Shown one piece after another: positions 1 to 11,009 of a stretch of DNA of 64,000 bases. The notes beneath the pieces were generated by a model, which saw nothing but the letters and a program-made list of their open reading frames with translations, searched no databases and was not told where the DNA came from. The first letter of the stretch is position 1; every line of letters begins with the position of its first letter. Position numbers and translations under genes: made by a program. Origin of the DNA: an uncultured Pelagibacteraceae bacterium (lineage in GTDB: Bacteria; Pseudomonadota; Alphaproteobacteria; Pelagibacterales; Pelagibacteraceae); NCBI GenBank assembly GCA_902614975.1, contig CACMND010000002.1, positions 104,734 through 168,733 on the forward strand, in the 5' to 3' direction.

Positions 1-2
1 TG

Positions 3-161
3 CCAGGTGATAGAGACATTTCTTTTCTTGATGATAAAAAATTTGTTATTTTAAGAAGAAAGAGAAATAGAGCAGTTACAGTTATGTATTTTATTTTATT
101 TTTCTCTTTTTTTATATTTTTATCTTTTGTAACCCAGATTTTATACGCTATTCAACATTAG
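3..161 (+). CDS. C-terminal fragment of a small protein with one hydrophobic segment; 5' end outside window
   Basis: Open frame from the window edge: PGDRDISFLDDKKFVILRRKRNRAVTVMYFILFFSFFIFLSFVTQILYAIQH*; single TM-like stretch. Confidence 0.5.
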   Translation, partial: PGDRDISFLDDKKFVILRRKRNRAVTVMYFILFFSFFIFLSFVTQILYAIQH

Positions 162-502
162 TTTAGTTGGTGTCTATTTTTTAAATACAAAAAGAACGCT
201 ACAATTTCATATCCGACATAAAATAATTGATAAATAACTGGGAGTTTAAAAAATTTATAAAGAAACTTGTATTTTGGAATACTTTTCCAAATAAGTAAAA
301 AAGCATCAATACCTACATAGATTTTTCCATCTTGTTCTACATGAATTCTTCTTAGAAGCTCTTTATCAGTTTTTTTTGTTTCTAATTCAGCATTTTTATT
401 TTTAGTTATGTCTATCCAATTCAAATTTTCTATGTTTTCTTTCTTATAAATATTAATTTCTGCTCTGCAGATTTTGCATGAATTGTTAAAAAAAACCTTC
501 AT
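158..502 (-). CDS. DCC-family (DUF393) thiol-disulfide oxidoreductase-like protein
   Basis: N-terminal FFNNSCKICRAEI with CxxC, ~114 aa. Confidence 0.7.
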   Translation of the reverse strand: MKVFFNNSCKICRAEINIYKKENIENLNWIDITKNKNAELETKKTDKELLRRIHVEQDGKIYVGIDAFLLIWKSIPKYKFLYKFFKLPVIYQLFYVGYEIVAFFLYLKNRHQLN

Positions 503-587
503 AATTAAACTATATTTGAATATTTTATTTTTACAAATGTGCCAAATAAGCAGTTGATATATTAATAATCACTACTACATTCTTCGC

Positions 588-2000
588 ATGTCAAATTTTT
601 TCAAAGAAACAGATATAGATACATCACAAGCTGAAGCAATTGTTACTGAAACCTTAAAAAATTGTGATGACGGAGAATTATATTTAGAAAATCATAAATC
701 TGAGTCTATTGTTTTAGACGATAATAAAATAAAGAGTTCAACTTATAATTCTGATCAAGGATATGGTTTCAGAGCTGTGACAGGAGAGGTTGTTGCCTAC
801 TCTCATTCAAATGATATATCAAAGGAATCATTAAGAAAATCAAGCGATAATTTAAAAGATACATTAAAGTCAAAAAAAGGAACCTATAATCATGAAATTC
901 CCAAAACTAACAACAAATATTACGAAAATATTAATCCTATTGAAAGCAAGACTTTCGACTCAAAGATAGATTTGCTGACCAGTGTTAATAACTATTTAAG
1001 ATCAAAAGGCTCAATTGTAAATCAAGTAACTGCAAATTTTTTAGGTGAACATAAATCAATAGAAATTATTAGGTCTGATAATCAAGTCTTGAAAGATGAT
1101 AGACCATTAGTCAGATTCAACGTTTCTGTCGTACTAGAGAAAGATGGAAAAAAAGAAACAGGTGTTTATGGAGTTGGAGGAAGACAAAGTTATGATGATT
1201 ATCTAAAAGATGGAAGCTGGAAAGATGTTTGTGATGAAGCTTTTAGAATCGCAAATGTGAATTTAGAAAGCAAACCAGCGCCAGCAGGAGAAATGAAAGT
1301 TGTTTTAGGTCCTGGATGGCCGGCAATTTTAATTCACGAAGCAATCGGACATGGTCTTGAGGGAGATTTTAATAGAAAAAAAACTTCTGCTTTTCATAAT
1401 TTAATGGGGCAGCAAGTAGCCAGCGAAGGAGTTACGATTGTAGATGACGGGACCTTACATCAAAGAAGAGGAAGTTTAACGATAGATGATGAAGGAACGC
1501 CTACTGAAAATACAGTTTTAATAGAAAATGGAATTTTAAAAAACTATATGCAAGACCGTTTAAACGCTCGTCTGATGGGAACCAAGTCAACAGGCAGTGG
1601 AAGAAGAGAAAGTTATAAACATGTGGTTTTACCAAGAATGAGAAATACAATGATGTTGTCAGGAAAATATTCGCAAGATGAAATGATAAGTTCAGTCGAC
1701 AAAGGTATTTTCGCTGTAAGTTTTGGGGGAGGACAGGTAGACATAACTTCAGGAAAATTTGTTTTTAACTGTACAGAAGCATATGAAATCAATAATGGTA
1801 AAATAGGATCACCAATCAAAGGTGCTACATTAATTGGAGATGGACCGTCAATTTTAAAAGAAGTTTCATTAGTTGGTAATGATATGAAATTAGATCCGGG
1901 TATTGGGACATGTGGTAAAGCTGGACAAGGTGTTCCAGTAGGAGTAGCTCAGCCATCAATTCTTATAAATAAGATGACCGTCGGTGGAACAAAACTTTAA
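588..2000 (+). CDS. tldD: TldD metalloprotease
   Basis: HEAIGHGLEGDFNRK motif and GGGQVD...GKFVFNCTEAYEI; full length. Confidence 0.93.
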   Translation: MSNFFKETDIDTSQAEAIVTETLKNCDDGELYLENHKSESIVLDDNKIKSSTYNSDQGYGFRAVTGEVVAYSHSNDISKESLRKSSDNLKDTLKSKKGTYNHEIPKTNNKYYENINPIESKTFDSKIDLLTSVNNYLRSKGSIVNQVTANFLGEHKSIEIIRSDNQVLKDDRPLVRFNVSVVLEKDGKKETGVYGVGGRQSYDDYLKDGSWKDVCDEAFRIANVNLESKPAPAGEMKVVLGPGWPAILIHEAIGHGLEGDFNRKKTSAFHNLMGQQVASEGVTIVDDGTLHQRRGSLTIDDEGTPTENTVLIENGILKNYMQDRLNARLMGTKSTGSGRRESYKHVVLPRMRNTMMLSGKYSQDEMISSVDKGIFAVSFGGGQVDITSGKFVFNCTEAYEINNGKIGSPIKGATLIGDGPSILKEVSLVGNDMKLDPGIGTCGKAGQGVPVGVAQPSILINKMTVGGTKL

Positions 2001-2005
2001 TATAA

Positions 2006-3322
2006 ATGATAAGGGATCAGGAATTTTTAAAAGATATAGCATCTTATTGTATTGAAAACTCTAAAAAACTAGGAGCAACAGATGTGGGTGTAAAAGTAAT
2101 TCACTCTGTCTCAGAAAATGTTAGTTTTAGAAACAAAAAGTTAGACGAGTCAAATAGAGCAGATAGCTTTGCTGTCAATTTAACTACCTATATAGAGAAA
2201 AAAAAATCGAGCATTAATTCATCAGATTTATCTAAATCAAACTTAGAAAAACTAATAGAACGTTGTATTGATGCTACAAAAATCACTCCATCAGATGAAA
2301 ATAATTCGTTACCAGATAAAGATTTAATGTCTAAAGAGATAAGAGACCTTAATCTCTATGATGAAACACATTATCCAAATGATAAAAAGATTGAATTTTT
2401 AAAAAAAGTTGAAGAGACAGCATCAACGGACGAAAAAATAGTTAATACTGAAGCTGGTTTTACTGAAAATAAAAATAATTTTATACTCGCAAACAGTAAT
2501 GGTTTTTTATGTGGATACAAAACCTCAAATTTTTCATCTTCATGTGTAGCTGTATCAAAAATTAACGGTGCAATGGAAAGAGATTATGAGTTTGGTAGCA
2601 CAAGATTCTTGGAAGATATGATGAAACCAGAAGAAATTGGAAAAATAGCTGCTGATAAAGCAATAAAAAAGTTAGGCCCAAAAAAAATCAAGAGTGAAAA
2701 AATTGGGGTTATATTTGATAAAAGAATTTCCAAAGGAATACTATCTACACTAGCAAGTGCAATAAGTGCGAGTGCTATTGCAAGAGGAACTTCTTTTTTA
2801 AAAGATCAAATCAATTCTGAAGTTTTTCCAAATTCAATTAATATCATTGATGATCCAAAAATTGAAAAAGGATTAGGCTCCCAAAACTTTGATAGCGAAG
2901 GGGTTGAAACCAATTCTTTGAAACTAATTGAGAATGGTATTTTAAAAAATTATTTAATTGATACTTATTATGGTAAAAAATTAAATTTAAAATCTAATGG
3001 TAGATCTGGAGGAACAACAAACTTATACTTTGAAAACGGTACCTTAAGTTTTAAGGATTTGTTAAATTCAGAAAAAAAATTTCTATACATAACAGAGACT
3101 ATAGGCCATGGAGGAAATATCATTACTGGAGATTACTCAGTTGGAGCTTCGGGATTTATGGTTGAGGATGGAGAATTGACTTACCCAGTAAGTGAAATAA
3201 CTATAGCTGGGAATTTTAAGGAAATGTTTAAGAATATTACTTTGGCAAATGATTTAGAGATGAAGTACACAACAAATGCTCCTACTTTATTGATTAATCA
3301 AATGACAGTAGCGGGAAAATAA
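2006..3322 (+). CDS. pmbA: TldE/PmbA family protein, partner of TldD
   Basis: Follows tldD by 5 bp; C-terminal GHGGNIITGDYSVGASGFMVEDGELTYPVSEITIAGN typical of PmbA/TldE. Confidence 0.9.
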   Translation: MIRDQEFLKDIASYCIENSKKLGATDVGVKVIHSVSENVSFRNKKLDESNRADSFAVNLTTYIEKKKSSINSSDLSKSNLEKLIERCIDATKITPSDENNSLPDKDLMSKEIRDLNLYDETHYPNDKKIEFLKKVEETASTDEKIVNTEAGFTENKNNFILANSNGFLCGYKTSNFSSSCVAVSKINGAMERDYEFGSTRFLEDMMKPEEIGKIAADKAIKKLGPKKIKSEKIGVIFDKRISKGILSTLASAISASAIARGTSFLKDQINSEVFPNSINIIDDPKIEKGLGSQNFDSEGVETNSLKLIENGILKNYLIDTYYGKKLNLKSNGRSGGTTNLYFENGTLSFKDLLNSEKKFLYITETIGHGGNIITGDYSVGASGFMVEDGELTYPVSEITIAGNFKEMFKNITLANDLEMKYTTNAPTLLINQMTVAGK

Positions 3323-4000
3323 TTATTGAATTTTTTTTAGTCTATATTCCCATAGACCCATTCTCTTATAAGCCACTTTTATAATCAATGCTTTTTTTTT
3401 ATCGTACCATATTTCAAAATTTAATTTTTTATCATCAGGTAGATTTGGGTTGGTAGAAAAAAGTCTAAAATGTTCTACATCATATTCTTTATTATAAAGT
3501 TTAATTTTTTCTTTTCCTAAAAATTCTATGTTTTGTTTTTTTACACTTCCAGATAATGGACTTATTTGAGTCTCAGTTTGTAAAATTCTATGATTCCACC
3601 AATGACCGATTATATTTTCTCTATCCGCCTCACCCTTATATGATGATCCATCAATTATAAACTTCTCTTTTTTTTCATCAAAAATTAAATTTACATATTT
3701 TCTCTTATTGTTTTGAAATGTTTCTGAGTTAAATGAAATTAATTGGTCTCCAATATATTCTTCAGTACCTCTACTATTTATAGAGAATACTGTAACACCC
3801 AATAATTTCACTTCAAAATTGGTTGTATTTTTTACAATAAATTTATTTTCTTCTTTTTTAAATGTGAAAATACTTTCTCCAATTTTTTCATCATCTTTAA
3901 ATATCTCCATTTCTATATTTGTATAATTTTTATAGTGATCAGTATGTGCTTGCAAAAAAAGAGGAGATAAAACTAACAATATTACTAAGAATTTTCTCAT
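3323..4000 (-). CDS. Secreted protein, DUF6134-like
   Basis: Signal peptide; IGESIFTF...NFEVKLLG...IDGSSYKGEA pattern; complete ORF. Confidence 0.55.
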   Translation of the reverse strand: MRKFLVILLVLSPLFLQAHTDHYKNYTNIEMEIFKDDEKIGESIFTFKKEENKFIVKNTTNFEVKLLGVTVFSINSRGTEEYIGDQLISFNSETFQNNKRKYVNLIFDEKKEKFIIDGSSYKGEADRENIIGHWWNHRILQTETQISPLSGSVKKQNIEFLGKEKIKLYNKEYDVEHFRLFSTNPNLPDDKKLNFEIWYDKKKALIIKVAYKRMGLWEYRLKKIQ

Positions 4001-4079
4001 TACTTCACGTTATTTTAATTAACTTGTTTGAACTTTATATAGAATTTTTACGTTTAAAAGATAAATAGTCTAAAGAATT

Positions 4080-4727
4080 ATGTTTTTAACCATAAAAAAT
4101 ATACCCTCAAAATCTTGGAGCTCAGAAAAACCTTTAAATTTTAAACCTAAATTTAGAACTTTTTTACTTTTATGTGTTGGTTTATCTTTATTTGGGTTGG
4201 GAGAGGCTCTCTTATTAGTTTCTACTACTGGTAATTCTCCATGGTCTGTTCTAGCAGAAGGTTTATCAAACATATTAAATATTTCGATCGGATTATCTAC
4301 ATTCATAATAAGTATTATTGTTTTAGGGTTTTGGTTTCCACTAAAACAAAAACCAGGAATTGGTACAATTCTAAATATTTTAATTATAGCAGCGATAATC
4401 GATTTGACACTTTTTCTTTTTGATCCTCCTTTAGCTACCTCTTCAAAATATATTCTTGCCGTATTTTCTGTTTTGCTTGTCGGGTTAGGAAGTGGGATAT
4501 ACTTAATTGCAAATTTAGGCCCTGGTCCTAGAGATGGATTGATGACAGGTCTAACAAAAAAAACTCAACTTCCTATTGCTTTAATTCGAGCTACTTTGGA
4601 AATTTCAGCAGTTATATCTGGTTGGTATTTGGGAGGAACTGTTGGTTTGGGTACTATAATATTTGCATTTGGGATAGGTCCTGCTGTAGCTTTAGGAATT
4701 TATATTGTGGATAAAGTTACGAAGTAA
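4080..4727 (+). CDS. YczE/YitT-like integral membrane protein
   Basis: Hydrophobic multi-TM; GNSPWSVLAEGLS, GLGSGIYLIANLGPGPRDGLMTGL. Confidence 0.7.
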   Translation: MFLTIKNIPSKSWSSEKPLNFKPKFRTFLLLCVGLSLFGLGEALLLVSTTGNSPWSVLAEGLSNILNISIGLSTFIISIIVLGFWFPLKQKPGIGTILNILIIAAIIDLTLFLFDPPLATSSKYILAVFSVLLVGLGSGIYLIANLGPGPRDGLMTGLTKKTQLPIALIRATLEISAVISGWYLGGTVGLGTIIFAFGIGPAVALGIYIVDKVTK

Positions 4728-4787
4728 ATGTTTTTAGTGGACAATTAGTCGATTGTTAATACTGAATAAAAATTGTAAATATAAATC

Positions 4788-5243
4788 ATGTCTATAAAAA
4801 ATTGGATGAAAGAATCAGCGAATATACTATTTGACGATAGTAAAAATGATTTAAGAGCACTTCCCAAAACTGTGAGACTACAAATATTATTAGTTTTAAG
4901 TTTTATATGGACAACAGTATTTAGTTTATACGTATTTTCATATGCCACTTTTGCATTTGGTTGGGCAGGGACATATGTTGCTCATATAGGTTTAATATTT
5001 GCTGTTTATTATACCTTTAAACAATTTCATAGAGCTGAAGCAAAAGCCGTTAGCGTTTTTAAGACAAAAAATTTTGATCCATTTAAAATCATGACAATTG
5101 TTTTTGTTATAGTTTTTATTTTTGTTTTTTCTAAAGGTATTGAAGTATTGACAAGAACAAACTCTTACTCAATTCCATATGACGGACCTAGTAAATCAGC
5201 ATTTGAAAAGTGGCTGCCATTTACCAAAAATAAGTCTGAATAA
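4788..5243 (+). CDS. Hypothetical membrane protein
   Basis: Three hydrophobic segments; no family recognised. Confidence 0.6.
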   Translation: MSIKNWMKESANILFDDSKNDLRALPKTVRLQILLVLSFIWTTVFSLYVFSYATFAFGWAGTYVAHIGLIFAVYYTFKQFHRAEAKAVSVFKTKNFDPFKIMTIVFVIVFIFVFSKGIEVLTRTNSYSIPYDGPSKSAFEKWLPFTKNKSE

Positions 5244-5251
5244 TAATTTTT

Positions 5252-7078
5252 TTAAGAAGCTTCTGATAATTTAGAGAGCTTTTTTCTCTCGTGAGGATCA
5301 AGCACAGCTTTTCTTAATCTGCATGAATTTGGCGTAATTTCTAGTGCTTCATCAGAATTTAACATGCTCAATTGTTCAGCAATAGACATCTTTCTTACGG
5401 GAGTTAAAACAACATTTTCATCTGTTCCTTGTGTCCTCATATTTGTAAGTTTTTTACCTTTCATGACATTTATAATCATATCACCAGGCTTAGGTGACAA
5501 TCCAACAATCATACCCGAATAAACTGGATCGTTATGAGTAACAAACATTTCTCCTCTTGCCTGTAGATTATAAATTGCAAATGCTACTGCTTTTCCTTGT
5601 TCCATAGAAATTAATGCACCATTTCTTCTGCCTTCCATATCTCCCTCAAATTTTCCATAGGAATGGAATATTCTGTTTATTACCCCTGTTCCTTTAGTTA
5701 GAGTAAGAAATCTACTGGTGTATCCCATTAAACCTCTAGTTGGTGCATGAAAGATTAATCGTTTTTTATTTTTTCCAGTATCTTTAAGATCTATTAATTT
5801 TCCTTTTCTTTTATTCATCGAGTCTATAACTTTAGAAGAGAACTCTTCATCAAGATCCATAGTAATTTCTTCAATAGGTTCTAATTTTCCACCATTTTCA
5901 TTTTTTTGAAATAAAACTCTAGGAGGACTTACTGTCATTTCAAATCCTTCACGTCTCATCTGTGTTAATAATATTTCTAACATTAATTCACCTCTTCCAC
6001 TTATTTCAAATGAGTCTTTGTTTTCATTTTCTGAAAAAGAAATTCCGACATTATTCTGAGCCTCTTGAACCAATCTCTCTCTAATTTGAGTACTTGTAAG
6101 TTTTTTACCTTCAGTACCAGCTAATGGAGAACTATTTACTGTTATTTTGATAGACATCGTTGGTGGATCAATTGGGGTTGCTTGTATTGGTGTATCTACC
6201 TCAGTATCACATATAGTGTCAGCAACATTTGCTTTTTCTAATCCAGCGATAACCACAATATCTCCAGCTTCGCCAACTTCTATTGGTACTTTTTTTGTTC
6301 CCTCGTATCTAAATATTTTAGTCAACCTTCCCTCATCAACTTTTTCTCCATCAAGATTGATTGCTTTAATTTGTTGGTTTGCTTTTGCAGTACCTTGTGA
6401 AATTCGACCAACTAAACTTCTACCTAAAAAACTGTCAGCATACAAAAGAGTCGAAAGCATTGCAAAAGGCTTGGACTTGTCAAATTCTGCTGGCTTAACA
6501 TGATCTATTACTAAATCTAATAATGGATTTAAATTCTCTCTTGGACCATCTATTTCTTTGGATGCCCAGCCAGATCTTCCACTTGCGTAAATAACTGGAA
6601 AGTCTAATTGCTCTTCGTTAGCATCTAAGCTTACAAATAAGTCAAAAGTCTCATTTAATACTTCATCGGCTCTTTGGTCAGCTTTGTCTAATTTATTAAT
6701 AACTACGATTGGTTTAAGGCCTTGTTTAAGTGCTTTAGCTAATACAAATTTAGTTTGAGGCATTACTCCTTCGGCCGAATCTATTAACAATAATGCACCA
6801 TCAGCCATACTAAGAACTCTTTCAACTTCTGCAGCAAAATCTCTGTGTCCAGGTGTATCAATAATATTAATTCTAGAATCTTTCCAATTTATGGAAGCTG
6901 GTTTGGCAAGAATTGTAATACCTCTTTCCTTTTCAAGTTCGCCTGAGTCCATTAGTCTTTCATCAACAACTTCATTTTCTCTAAAAGAACCACTCTGTTT
7001 CATTAAGTTATCAATCAAAGTAGTCTTGCCATGGTCAACATGAGCAATTATGGTGATGTTACGTATTGATGTTGTCAT
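5252..7078 (-). CDS. typA: Translational GTPase TypA/BipA
   Basis: AHVDHGKTTL, DTPGHRDF, NKLDK; 608 aa with TypA C-terminal domain. Confidence 0.97.
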   Translation of the reverse strand: MTTSIRNITIIAHVDHGKTTLIDNLMKQSGSFRENEVVDERLMDSGELEKERGITILAKPASINWKDSRINIIDTPGHRDFAAEVERVLSMADGALLLIDSAEGVMPQTKFVLAKALKQGLKPIVVINKLDKADQRADEVLNETFDLFVSLDANEEQLDFPVIYASGRSGWASKEIDGPRENLNPLLDLVIDHVKPAEFDKSKPFAMLSTLLYADSFLGRSLVGRISQGTAKANQQIKAINLDGEKVDEGRLTKIFRYEGTKKVPIEVGEAGDIVVIAGLEKANVADTICDTEVDTPIQATPIDPPTMSIKITVNSSPLAGTEGKKLTSTQIRERLVQEAQNNVGISFSENENKDSFEISGRGELMLEILLTQMRREGFEMTVSPPRVLFQKNENGGKLEPIEEITMDLDEEFSSKVIDSMNKRKGKLIDLKDTGKNKKRLIFHAPTRGLMGYTSRFLTLTKGTGVINRIFHSYGKFEGDMEGRRNGALISMEQGKAVAFAIYNLQARGEMFVTHNDPVYSGMIVGLSPKPGDMIINVMKGKKLTNMRTQGTDENVVLTPVRKMSIAEQLSMLNSDEALEITPNSCRLRKAVLDPHERKKLSKLSEAS

Positions 7079-7122
7079 TTGCGCGTTCTTATATATTCAA
7101 AATATTTTTTTTCAATTCAAAA

Positions 7123-7150
7123 AAAAAGGGCAGTAAAAACTGCCCTTTTT
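7123..7150 (-). terminator. Hairpin terminator downstream of groEL
   Basis: AAAAAGGGCAG-TAAAAA-CTGCCCTTTTT inverted repeat between groEL and typA, flanked by A/T runs. Confidence 0.8.
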
Positions 7151-7176
7151 GAATTTTTTCTTGAGTAAAATTGGTA

Positions 7177-8844
<1,668 letters not shown>

Positions 8845-8851
8845 TTATTAT

Positions 8852-9145
8852 TTATTTACCTGTTGCAATACCCATAATGTCTGACTCTTTCATTATGCTG
8901 TACTCTTTACCATCAATTTTAACTTCTGTTCCTGACCACTTACCGAATAAAACTTTATCACCTACTTTAACGTCCATAGGTATTAGTTTTCCATCTTCAG
9001 TTTTTGCGCCTCCGCCAACAGCAACAACTTTACCTTCTTGAGGTTTTTCTTGAGCTGTATCTGGAATAATTATGCCACCAGCAGTTTTTTCGCTGCTATC
9101 TAAAACTTCTATTAAAACACGGTCATGTAACGGTTTAAACTTCAT
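8852..9145 (-). CDS. groES: Co-chaperonin GroES
   Basis: [42 protein letters not shown]. Confidence 0.98.
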   Translation of the reverse strand: MKFKPLHDRVLIEVLDSSEKTAGGIIIPDTAQEKPQEGKVVAVGGGAKTEDGKLIPMDVKVGDKVLFGKWSGTEVKIDGKEYSIMKESDIMGIATGK

Positions 9146-9170
9146 ACGAATTCTCCTTTAAATTAGCAGT

Positions 9171-9200
9171 CATATAGAGACATATTTAATAATTTTCAAG
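9171..9200 (-). promoter_or_regulatory. Candidate sigma32 (heat-shock) promoter for groESL
   Basis: On the minus strand: CTTGAA - 17 nt - CTATAT, upstream of groES; resembles the alphaproteobacterial RpoH consensus (CTTG-N17/18-CYTATNT). Confidence 0.55.
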
Positions 9201-9267
9201 ATCTTGAATAAAAATTATGGTCTAAAAAACCCAAGAATAAAGCATATTTTTAAGCTATACCTCAAGT

Positions 9268-10083
9268 ATGCCCCAAAACTTAGACAAAGATGGATTAAGA
9301 TCTAAAATAAATAGTTACGAATTATTTTTTATCGACATATGGGGAGTGATCCATAACGGATTACAAATTTTTGAAGATTCTATTGAAGTATTAGAAAATT
9401 TAAAAAAAAATAATAAAGAGTTTGTATTACTTACCAATGCTCCAAGACCAAATTCTACAGTTATTGATTTTTTGAAAAAAATGGGGCTCAAAAAATTTTA
9501 TGAAGATGTATACACCTCAGGAGAAGCTTCATTAAAATATTTAATGCAAAATTTTCAAAATTCAAAATTTTATCACATTGGACCACCAAGAGATTTTGAC
9601 TTATTTAAAAGATTTGAACAAAATAAGGTTAGCAATATTAATCAAGCTGATTATTTTATTTGTACAGGGTTATTTGAAGATCATGAGACAAAACTTGAAT
9701 ATTATAAAGATTTACTTAAGAAATTTTCAAATAAAAAATTTGTGTGTACCAATCCAGATTTAATTGTTGATAGAGGAGATGTTAGGGAGTTTTGTGCTGG
9801 ATCAGTTGCAAAAATATTTGAAGAAATTGGTGGAAAAGTAATTTACTTTGGAAAACCTTATCCTCCGGTTTATAATTTATCTGCTAACATAAATGGTAAA
9901 AATGTTTTATGTATCGGAGATAATATGAATACAGATATAAAAGGAGCTAATATTCAAAATTTTGACAATCTGCTAATAACGAGTGGTATACACAAAAAAG
10001 AATTAAGTAGTTTTAATATTGATAAATTAGAAGAAAAATATGGAGTAAGCGTGAATTACACTCAAACAAAATTAAAATGGTGA
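9268..10083 (+). CDS. TIGR01459-type HAD hydrolase (NagD-like)
   Basis: FFIDIWGVIHNGLQIFEDS, LLTNAPRP, GKPYPPVY, CIGDNMNTDIKGAN. Confidence 0.85.
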   Translation: MPQNLDKDGLRSKINSYELFFIDIWGVIHNGLQIFEDSIEVLENLKKNNKEFVLLTNAPRPNSTVIDFLKKMGLKKFYEDVYTSGEASLKYLMQNFQNSKFYHIGPPRDFDLFKRFEQNKVSNINQADYFICTGLFEDHETKLEYYKDLLKKFSNKKFVCTNPDLIVDRGDVREFCAGSVAKIFEEIGGKVIYFGKPYPPVYNLSANINGKNVLCIGDNMNTDIKGANIQNFDNLLITSGIHKKELSSFNIDKLEEKYGVSVNYTQTKLKW

Positions 10084-11003
10084 ACAAAATTAAAATCTAC
10101 AAAAATTTCAAAATTTTAAGAAAACATCGAAATGCAATGATATTAATTGGCAATTTTGATGGGTTACATCTGGGCCATCAGAGATTATTCAAAGAAGCAA
10201 AAAAATATAAAAAAAAATATAATTCAAAAATTGGAGTAGTGACTTTTGATCCAATACCAAAAATGTATTTTAATAAAGGTATCACGAATTATCGACTTTC
10301 AAATCTTAATCAAAAAAGTAAATATTTTAGTGATTATAATGTAGATTTTTTAATAAATAAAAAATTTGATAAAAAATTCTCTAAAATATCTTGTCATAAC
10401 TTTATTAAAAATATTTTATGCAAAAAGTTAAATGCAGATTATATCTTCGTTAGTAATAATTTTAGATTTGGTAATAAAAGAGAGGGAGACGTAAATCTAT
10501 TAAAAAGATTTCAAAAAAAATATAATTACAAATTAATTAACCCAAAACCGTTATATAAAAAAAATAAAATTATTTCCTCAACATTAATAAGAAAATTAAT
10601 TGAAAATGGTAATTTAAAAATTGCAAATCAACTTTTATCTAGAAATTGGTCAATAGAAGGTGTTGTTGAAAAAGGTAGAATGATGGGTAGAAAAATCGGC
10701 TTCCCTACATGTAACATAAATATAAAAAATTATGTGATACCAAAAGTAGGAGTTTATGCAGTTGATGTTTATATCGAAAAAAATAGAAAAAAGATCAAAG
10801 GAATAGCAAATATTGGGTATAGACCTACTTTTAATCAAAAAAAATTATTATTAGAGGTAAATTTATTTAAATTTTCTGGAAATCTTTATAATAAAAATCT
10901 AACTATTAATTTTACAAAATTTATTAGAGGAGAAACAAAATTTAAAAATATTGATGCTTTGAAAAAACAAATAAATAAAGATATCAAAGTTGCTAAAGGA
11001 TAA
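10077..11003 (+). CDS. ribF: Bifunctional riboflavin kinase/FAD synthetase
   Basis: IGNFDGLHLGHQRLF; kinase domain GRKIGFPTCNI, GIANIGYRPTF. Confidence 0.93.
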   Translation: MVNKIKIYKNFKILRKHRNAMILIGNFDGLHLGHQRLFKEAKKYKKKYNSKIGVVTFDPIPKMYFNKGITNYRLSNLNQKSKYFSDYNVDFLINKKFDKKFSKISCHNFIKNILCKKLNADYIFVSNNFRFGNKREGDVNLLKRFQKKYNYKLINPKPLYKKNKIISSTLIRKLIENGNLKIANQLLSRNWSIEGVVEKGRMMGRKIGFPTCNINIKNYVIPKVGVYAVDVYIEKNRKKIKGIANIGYRPTFNQKKLLLEVNLFKFSGNLYNKNLTINFTKFIRGETKFKNIDALKKQINKDIKVAKG

Positions 11004-11009
11004 AATTTC

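Noticed and set aside
588-3322. tldD/tldE as part of a RiPP or microcin maturation locus
   Set aside because: No precursor peptide, radical SAM, YcaO or exporter nearby; TldD/E are common housekeeping proteins.
4241-4423. Plus-strand 60-aa ORF inside the YczE-like gene
   Set aside because: Out-of-frame within a clear membrane-protein CDS; no start context or family.
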